Under the pieces are notes generated by a model. It did no database searches, was not told where the DNA came from, and was given only the letters and a program-made list of their open reading frames with translations. Below, one piece after another: positions 58,230 through 64,000 of a stretch of 64,000 nucleotides of DNA (position 1 is its first letter; every line of letters begins with the position of its first letter). A program made the translations under genes and the position numbers. Source of the stretch: Tenrec ecaudatus (taxonomy: Eukaryota > Chordata > Mammalia > Afrosoricida > Tenrecidae); the NCBI RefSeq assembly GCF_050624435.1, contig NW_027458578.1, positions 1 through 64,000 of the forward strand. Reading direction: 5' to 3'.

Positions 58230-61050
58230 TAGCCTAAGCTTAGGGGTGTCCTAGCCTAAGTCTAGGGGAGCCCTAGCCTTAGCCTAAGCCTAGGGGTGCC
58301 CTAGCCTAAGGCTAGAGGAGCGCTAGCCTTAGGCTAAGTAAAGGGGTTCCCTAACCTAAGGCTAGAAAAGTCTTAGCCTAAGGCTACGGGAGCTCTGACC
58401 TAAGGCTAGGGGAGCACTAGCCTTAGCCAAAGCCTAGGGGAGCCCTAGCCAAAGGCTAGGGGAGCTCTAGACTTAGCCTAAGACTAGGGATGCCCTAGCC
58501 TAAAGCTAGGGGAGCCCTAGCCTTAGCCTAAGCCTAGGGGTGCCATAACGTAAGGCTAGGGGATCCCTAGCCTAAGGCTACGGGAGCGCTAGCCTTAGCC
58601 TAAGCCTAGGGGTGCCCGAAACTCAGGCTAGGGGAGCCCTAGCCTTAGCCTAAGCCTAGGGGTTCCCTAGCCGAAGCCTAGGGGAGCCATAGCCTAAGGC
58701 TTGGGGAGCGCTAGCCTAAGCCTAGGGGAGCCCTAGCCTAAGGCTACGGGAGCCCTAACCTAAGTCTAGGGGTGCACTAACCTTAGCCTAAGCCTAGGGG
58801 TGCCCTAGCCTAAGGCTAGGGGAGCCCTAGCCTTAGCCTAAGCCTAGGTGTGCCCTAGCCTAAGGTTAGGGGTGCCCTAGCCTAAGGCTAGGGGAGCCCT
58901 AGCCTAAGGCTATTGGAGCCCTAGCCTTAGGCTAAGCCTAGGGGTGCCCTAGCCTAAGGCTAGGGGAGCCTTAGCCTAAGTCTTAGGGAGCCCTAGCCTT
59001 AGCCTAAGCCTAGGGGAGCCCTAGCCTTAGCCTAAGCCTAGGGGTGCCCTAGCCTAAGGCTAGGGGTGCCCTAACCTAAGGATAGGGGTGCCCTAACCTT
59101 AGCCTAAGCCTAGGGGTGCCCTAGCCTTAGGCTAAACCTAGAGGAGCCCTAGCCTTAGCCAAAGCCTTGGGGAGCCCTAGCCTAAGGGTAGGGGAGCCCT
59201 AGCCTTAGCCTAAGCCTAGGGGTGCCCTAGCCTAAGGCTAGGGGAGCCCTAACCTAAGGCTAGGGGTGCCCTAACCTTAGCCAAAGCCTAGGGGTGCCCT
59301 AGCCTAAGGCTAGGCGAGCCCTAGCCTTAGCCTAAGCCTAGGGGAGCCCTAGCCTAAGGCTAGGGGAGCCCTAGCCTAAGCCTAGGGGAGCCCTAGGCTT
59401 AGCCTAAGCCAAGGAGTGCCCTAGCCTAAGGCTAGGGGAGCCCTAACCTAAGGCTAGGGGTGCCCTAACCTTAGCCTAAGCCTAGGGGTACCCTATCCTA
59501 AGGCTACTGGAGCCCTAGCCTTAGCCTAAACTTAGGGGTGCCCTAGCCTAAGGCTAGGGGAGTCCTAGCCTTAGCCTAAGCCTAGGGGTGCCCTAGCCTA
59601 AGGCTAGAGGAGCCCTAGTCTAAGTCTAGGGGAGCCCTAGCCTTAGCCTAAGCCTAGGGGTGCCCTAGCCTAAGTCTAGGGGAGCCCTAGCCTAAGCCTA
59701 AGCCTAGGGGTGCCCTAGCCTAAGGCTAGGGGAGCGCTAGCCTTAGGCTAAGTAAAGGGGTTCCCTAACCTAAGGCTAGAAAAGTCTTAGCCTAAGGCTA
59801 CGGGAGCTCTGACCTAAGGCTAGGGGAGCACTAGCCTTAGCCTAAGCCTAGGTGAGCCCTAGCCAAAAGCTAGGGGAGCTCTAGACTTAGCCTAAGACTA
59901 GGGATGCCCTAGCCTAAAGCTAGGGGAGCCCTAGCCTTAGCCTAAGCCTAGGGGTGCCCTAACGTAAGGCTAGGGGAGCCATAGCCTAAGGCTTGGGGAG
60001 CGCTAGCCTTAGCCTAAGCCTAGGGGTGCCCTAACGTAAGGCTAGGGGATCCCTAGCCTAAGGCTAGGGGAGCGCTAGCCTTAGCCTAAGCCTAGGGGTG
60101 CCCGAAACTCAGGCTAGGGGAGCCCTAGCCTTAGCCTCAGCCTAGGGGTTCCCTAGCCGAAGGCTAGGGGAGCCATAGCCTAAGGCTTGGGGAGCGCTAG
60201 CCTAAGCCTAGGGGAGCTCTAGCCTAAGGCTACGGGAGCCCTAACCTAAGTCTAGGGGTGCACTAACCTTAGCCTAAGCCTAGGGGCGCCCTAGCCTAAG
60301 GCTAGGGGAGCCCTAGCCTTAGCCTAAGCCTAGGTGTGCCCTAGCTTAAGGTTAGGGGAGCCCTCGCCTAAGGCTAGGGGAGCCCTAACCTAAGCCTAGG
60401 GGTGCCCTAGCCTAAGGCTAGGGGAGCCCTACCCTAAGGCTATTGGAGCCCTAGCCTTAGGCTAAGCCTAGGGGTGCCCTAGCCTAAGGCTAGGGGAGCC
60501 TTAGACTAAATCTTAGGGAGCCCTAGCCTTAGCCTAAGCCTAGGGGAGCCCTAGCCTTAGACTAAGCCTAGGGGTGCCCTAGACTAAGGCTAGGGGAGCC
60601 CTAACCTAAGGATAGGGGTGCCCTAACCTTAGCCTAAGCCTAGGGGTGCCCTAGCCTAAGGCTAGGGTAGCCGTAGCCTTAGCCTAAGCCTAGTGGTGCC
60701 CTAGCCTAAGGCTAGGGGAGTTCTAGCCTAAGGCTAGGGGAGCCCTAGCCTAAGCCTAGGGGTGCCCTAGCCTAAGGCTAGGGGAGCCCTAGCCTTAGCC
60801 TAAGCCTAGGGGTGCCCAGCCTAAGGCTAGGGGAGCCCTAGCCTTAGCCTAAGCCTAGGGGTGCCCTAGCATAAGGCTAGAGGAGCACTAGCCTAAGGCT
60901 AGTGGAGCCCTAGCCTTAGCCTAAGCCTAGGGTTGTCCTAGCCTAAGGCTAGGGGAGCCCTAGCCTTAGCCTAAGCCTAGGGGAGCCCTAGCCTTAGCCT
61001 AAGCCTAAAAGTGCCCTAGCCTAAGGCTAGGGGAGCGCTAGCCTTAGGCT
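58230..61050. repeat. 3.46-kb HOR, unit 2 (right-hand zone)
   Basis: Carries landmarks at 58,337 and 59,751 and CGAAACTCAGG tags at 58,617 and 60,103. Both landmarks have the AAAAGTCTTAGCC and CTCTGACC variants first seen after 54,874. This links the three copies as one subfamily. The region from 60,310 to 60,990 is repeated about 1.35 kb downstream (CCCTCGCC at 60,361 and 61,715). Confidence 0.78.
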
Positions 61051-64000
61051 AAGTAAAGGGGTGCCCTAACCTAAGGCTAGAAAAGCCCTAGCCTAAGGCT
61101 AGGGGAGCCCTAGCCCAAGGCTAGTGGAGCACTAGCCTAAGGCTAGAGGAGCCCTAGCCTTAGCCTAAGCCTAGAGGTGCCCTATCCTAAGGCTAGGGGA
61201 GCACTAGCCTAAGGCTAGGGGAGCCCTAGCCTTTGCCTAAGCCTAGGTGTGCTCTAGCCTAAGGTTAGGGGAACAATAGTCTAAGGCTAGGGGAGCCATA
61301 GCCTAAGTTTCGGGGATCCCTAGCCTAAGGCTACGGTAACCCTAGCCTAAGCCTAGGAGGGCCCTAGACTAAGGCTAGGGGAGCCCTAGCTTAAGGCTAG
61401 CGGTGCCCTAGCCTAAGACCAGGGGAGCACTAGCCTAAGGCTAGGGGAGCCCTAGCCTAAACTAGGGGAGCCCTAACCTAAGGCTAAGGGAGCCCTAGCC
61501 TTAGCCTAAGCCTAGGGGTGCCCTAGCCTAAGGATAGGGGAGCCCTAGCCTTAGCCTAAGCCTAAAAGTGCCCTAGCCTAAAGCTAGGGGAGCGCTAGCC
61601 TTAGGCTAAGCAAAGGGGTGCCCTAACCTAAGGCTAGAAAAGCCCTAGCCTAGGGCTTGGGGAGCCCTAGCCTTAGCCTAAGCCTAGTTGTGCCCTAGCC
61701 TAAGGTTAGGGGAGCCCTCGCCTAAGGCTAGGGGAGCCCTAACCTAAGCCTAGGGGTACCCTAGCCTAAGGCTAGGGGAGCCCTACCCTAAGGCTATTGG
61801 AGCCCTAGCCTTAGGCTAAGCCTAGGGGTGCCCTAGCCTAAGGCCATGGGAGCATTAGCCTAAGTCTTAGGGAGCCCTAGCCTTAGCCTAAGCTTAGGGG
61901 ATCCCTAGCCTTAGCCTAAGCCTAGGGGTGCCCTAGCCTAAGGCTAGGGGAGCCCTAACCTAAGGATAGGGGTGCCCTAACCTTAGCCTAAGCCTAGGGG
62001 TGCCCTAGCCTAAGGCTAGGGTAGCCGAAGCCTTAGCCTAAGCCTAGTGGTGCCCTAGCCTAAGGCTAGGGGAGTTCTAGCCTAAGGCTAGGGGAGCCCT
62101 AGCCTAAGCCTAGGGGTGCCCTAGCCTAAGGCTAGGGGCCCCCTAGCCTTAGCCTAAGCCTAGGGGTGCGCAGCCTAAGGCTAGGGGAGCCCTAGCCTTA
62201 GCCTAAGCCTAGGGGTGCCCTAGCCTAAGGCTAGAGGAGCACTAGCCTAAGGCTAGGGGAGTCTAGCCTTAGCCTAAGCCTAGGGCTGTCCTAGCCTAAG
62301 GCTAGGGGAGCCCTAGCCTTAGCCTAAGCCTAGGGGTGCCCTAGCCTAAGGCTAGGGGAGCCCTAGCCTTAGCCTAAGCCTAAAAGTGCCCTAGCCTAAG
62401 GCTAGGGGAGCGCTAGCCTTTGGCTAAGCAAAGGGGTGCCCTAACCTAAGGCTAGGAAAGCCCTAGCCTAAGGCTAGGGGAGCCCTAGCCTAAGTCTAGG
62501 GGAGCCTTAGCCTTAGCCTAAGCCTAGGGGTGCCATAGCCTAAGGCTAGGGGAGCCCTAGCCTAAGGCTCGGGGAGTCCTAACCTAAGACTAGGGGTGCC
62601 CTAGCCTAAGGCTAGGGGAGCCTTAGTCTAACACTTGGGGAGCGCTAGCCTAAGCCTAGGGGAGCCCTAGCCTAAGGCTACGGGAGCCCTAACCTAAGGC
62701 TAGGGGTGCCTTAACCTTAGCCTAATCCTAGGGGGGCCCTAGCCTATGGCTAAGGGAGCCCCAGCTTTAGCCTAAGCCTAGGTGTGCCCTAGCCTAAGGT
62801 TAGGGGAGCCCAAGCCTAAGGCTAGGGGAGCCCTAGCCTTAGCCTAAGCCTAGGGGTGCCCTAGCCTAAGACTAGGGGAGCCCTAGCCTTAGCCTAAGCC
62901 TAGGGGTGCCCTAGCCTAAGGCTAGGGGAGCCCTAGCCTAAGGCTAGGGGAGCCCTAGCCTAAGCCTAGGGGAGCCCTAGCCTAAGGCTAGGTGTGCCCA
63001 AGCCTAAGGTTAGGGGAGCCCTAGCATAAGGCTAGGGGAGCCCTAGCCTATGTCTAAGGGAGTCCTAGATTTAGCCTAATCCTAGGGGTGCCCTAGCCTA
63101 GGCTAGGGGAGCCCTAACCTAAGGCTAGGGGAGCCCTAGCCTTAGTCTAAGCCTAGGGGGTGCCCTAGACTAAGGCTAGGGGACCCCTAACCTTAGGCTA
63201 GGGAAGCCCTAGCCTTAGCCTAAGCCTAGGGGTGCCCTAGCCTAAGGCTAGGGGAGCCCTAGCCTTAGCCTAAGCCTAACAGTGCCGTAGCCTAAGGCTA
63301 GGGGAGCGCTAGCCTTAGCCTAAGCCTAGGGGTGCCCTAACCTAAGGCTAGGGGAGCCCTAGCCTAAGGCTAGGGGAGTCCTAGACTTAGCCTAAGCCTA
63401 GGGGTGCCCTAGCCTAAGGCTAGGGGAGCCCTAACCTAAGGCTAGGGAGCCCTAGCCTTAGCCTAAGCCTAGGGGTGCCCTAGGCTAAGGCTAGGGGAGC
63501 CCTAGCCCAAGGCTAGTGGAGCACTAGCCTAAGGCTAGAGGAGCCCTAGCCTTAGCCTAAGCCTAGAGGTGCCCTATCCTAAGGCTAGGGGAGCACTAGC
63601 CTAAGGCTAGTGGAGCTCTAGCCTTAGCCTAAGCCTAGGGCTGTCCTAGCCTAAGGCTAGGGGAGCCCTAGCCTTAGCCTAAGCCTAGGGGAGCCCTAGC
63701 CTTAGCCTAAGCCTAAAAGTGCCCTAGCCTAAGGCTAGGGGAGCGCTAGCCTTAGGCTAAGCAAAGGGGTGCCCTAACCTAAGGCTAGAAAAGCCCTAGC
63801 CTAAGGCTAGGGGAGCCCTAGCCTAAGTCTAGGGGAGCCTTAGCCTTAGCCTAAGCCTAGGGGTACCATAGCCTAAGGCTAGGGGAGCCCTAGCCTAAGG
63901 CTCGGGGAACCCTAACCTAAGACTAGGGGTGCCCTAGCCTAAGGCTAGGGGAGCCTTAGTCTAACACTTGGGGAGCGCTAGCCTAAGCCTAGGGGAGCCC
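61051..64000. repeat. Right-edge HORs with the AAGCAAAGG landmark form
   Basis: Landmarks lie at 61,052 (AGTAAAGG), 61,609, 62,427 and 63,760 (all AGCAAAGG). The last two are 1,333 bp apart, and the tag ACACTTGGGG at 62,631 and 63,964 confirms this offset to the window's edge. 61,110-61,350 copies 57,970-58,210, and a shorter part recurs near 63,505. The second copy of the 1,333-bp unit is cut by the window end, so the array continues. Confidence 0.85.

Larger units (their letters stand above)
1..64000. repeat. Continuous two-monomer satellite array (22-bp A and 28-bp B units)
   Basis: Every part of the window reads as head-to-tail copies of two related monomers. A (22 bp) is CCCTAG, CCTAAG, GCTAGG and then GGAG. 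B (28 bp) is CCCTAG, CCTTAG, CCTAAG, CCTAGG and then GGTG. The usual order is B-A or B-A-A, giving 50- or 72-bp steps. All units share one orientation, since the reverse-strand spacers CTCCCC or CACCCC were not seen. The consensus GC is 14/22 for A and 17/28 for B. Neither consensus contains CpG or ATG. Stop triplets fall at positions 4, 9 and 15 of A and 4, 10, 15 and 21 of B. Because both lengths are 1 modulo 3, each monomer shifts the frame, so no frame stays open for long; the reverse strand behaves the same way. I see no unique insert, transposon, tRNA, rRNA or promoter. The array extends past both edges. This is eukaryotic heterochromatic satellite; the species and the family name are unknown to me. 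Confidence 0.97.

Noticed and set aside
1..64000. Telomere or interstitial telomeric repeat
   Set aside because: Single CCCTAA, TTAGGG or TTAGGC words are common, but I found no run of more than two or three identical telomeric hexamers, and the 4-bp tails break the 6-bp phase in every monomer. An origin from telomere-like DNA is possible; a functional telomere is not supported.
1..64000. CRISPR array
   Set aside because: Repeat lengths of 22-28 bp look CRISPR-like at first sight, but there are no unique spacers (the whole period is repeat), no cas genes, and the variation is graded.
1..64000. Protein-coding genes, including a repetitive protein
   Set aside because: The monomer lengths shift the frame and both strands carry many TAG and TAA triplets. 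A protein-coding repeat would normally keep a multiple of three and avoid stops.
1..64000. Transposon, LTR or insertion sequence inside the array
   Set aside because: I read the whole window for any stretch not made of the A/B words, for poly-A tails and for target-site duplications, and saw none.
1..64000. tRNA, rRNA or structured ncRNA genes
   Set aside because: The hairpins are those of the monomers themselves and repeat everywhere. No tRNA-like or rRNA-like conserved core was seen.
1..64000. G-quadruplex array
   Set aside because: Each monomer has one GGGG run and a few GG pairs, separated by complementary C-rich words. Hairpin pairing should compete strongly, so I do not claim G4 formation.
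1..64000. Identification of species or chromosome position
   Set aside because: No gene or known satellite gives a taxonomic anchor. TTAGGC-like words hint at nematode-type and TTAGGG-like words at vertebrate-type telomeres, but the evidence is too weak to choose.

Overview
The whole 64 kb window is satellite DNA. I found no gene, RNA gene, transposon, CRISPR array or unique-sequence island in it. The organism is almost certainly a eukaryote, because uninterrupted arrays of this length and texture are typical of centromeric, pericentromeric, subtelomeric or sex-chromosome heterochromatin. The sequence does not let me name a lineage. The hexamer flavour (CCTAAG, CCTTAG, CCCTAA-like words) resembles telomere-type hexamers such as TTAGGC or TTAGGG, but no true telomeric run is present.

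The array is built from two monomers that share a grammar. Monomer A is 22 bp: three hexamers (CCCTAG, CCTAAG, GCTAGG) plus the tetramer GGAG. Monomer B is 28 bp: four hexamers (CCCTAG, CCTTAG, CCTAAG, CCTAGG) plus the tetramer GGTG. A 22-bp hybrid, here called C, has the front of A and the back of B. They occur mostly as B-A (50 bp) or B-A-A (72 bp), always in the same orientation. Each monomer is a near-perfect inverted repeat. Both lengths equal 1 modulo 3 and carry several stop triplets, so no reading frame stays open for more than about two monomers on either strand.

Over this fine repeat lies a mosaic of higher-order repeats (HORs), recognised by shared private variants. Left to right: 1-5,000 is module P copy 1. 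5,000-8,160 is a second module family, Q. 7,410-23,370 is a nested series of blocks in the order C, A, B, C, A, A, B, C, A, B (block names, not monomers), produced by a 4.85-kb repeat inside a 6.35-kb tandem duplication. 23,370-24,700 holds a 460-bp duplication. 24,705-29,706 holds a 3,780-bp-spaced duplication whose middle (25,921-28,480) is a copy of 5,791-8,350. 28,840-40,440 holds three more copies of module P, two of them an exact 3,222 bp apart. 40,440-44,180 is module Q again, with a 697-bp tandem duplication. 44,181-48,480 is a 2,150-bp duplication. 48,480-49,630 is a more diverged stretch. 49,631-64,000 is a zone of short HORs (0.56-2.6 kb) marked by a recurrent landmark with the core AAGTAAAGG or AAGCAAAGG followed by TAGAAAAG. 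The array runs off both ends of the window.

The genetic interest is therefore in structure and evolution: a hexamer-plus-tetramer monomer code, strong hairpin potential, a CpG-free consensus at about 62% GC, and a readable history of unequal exchange and conversion-like patchwork. I see no evidence of an encoded molecular system. Block boundaries were read by eye from shared variants and are good to a few tens of bases unless an exact offset is given.
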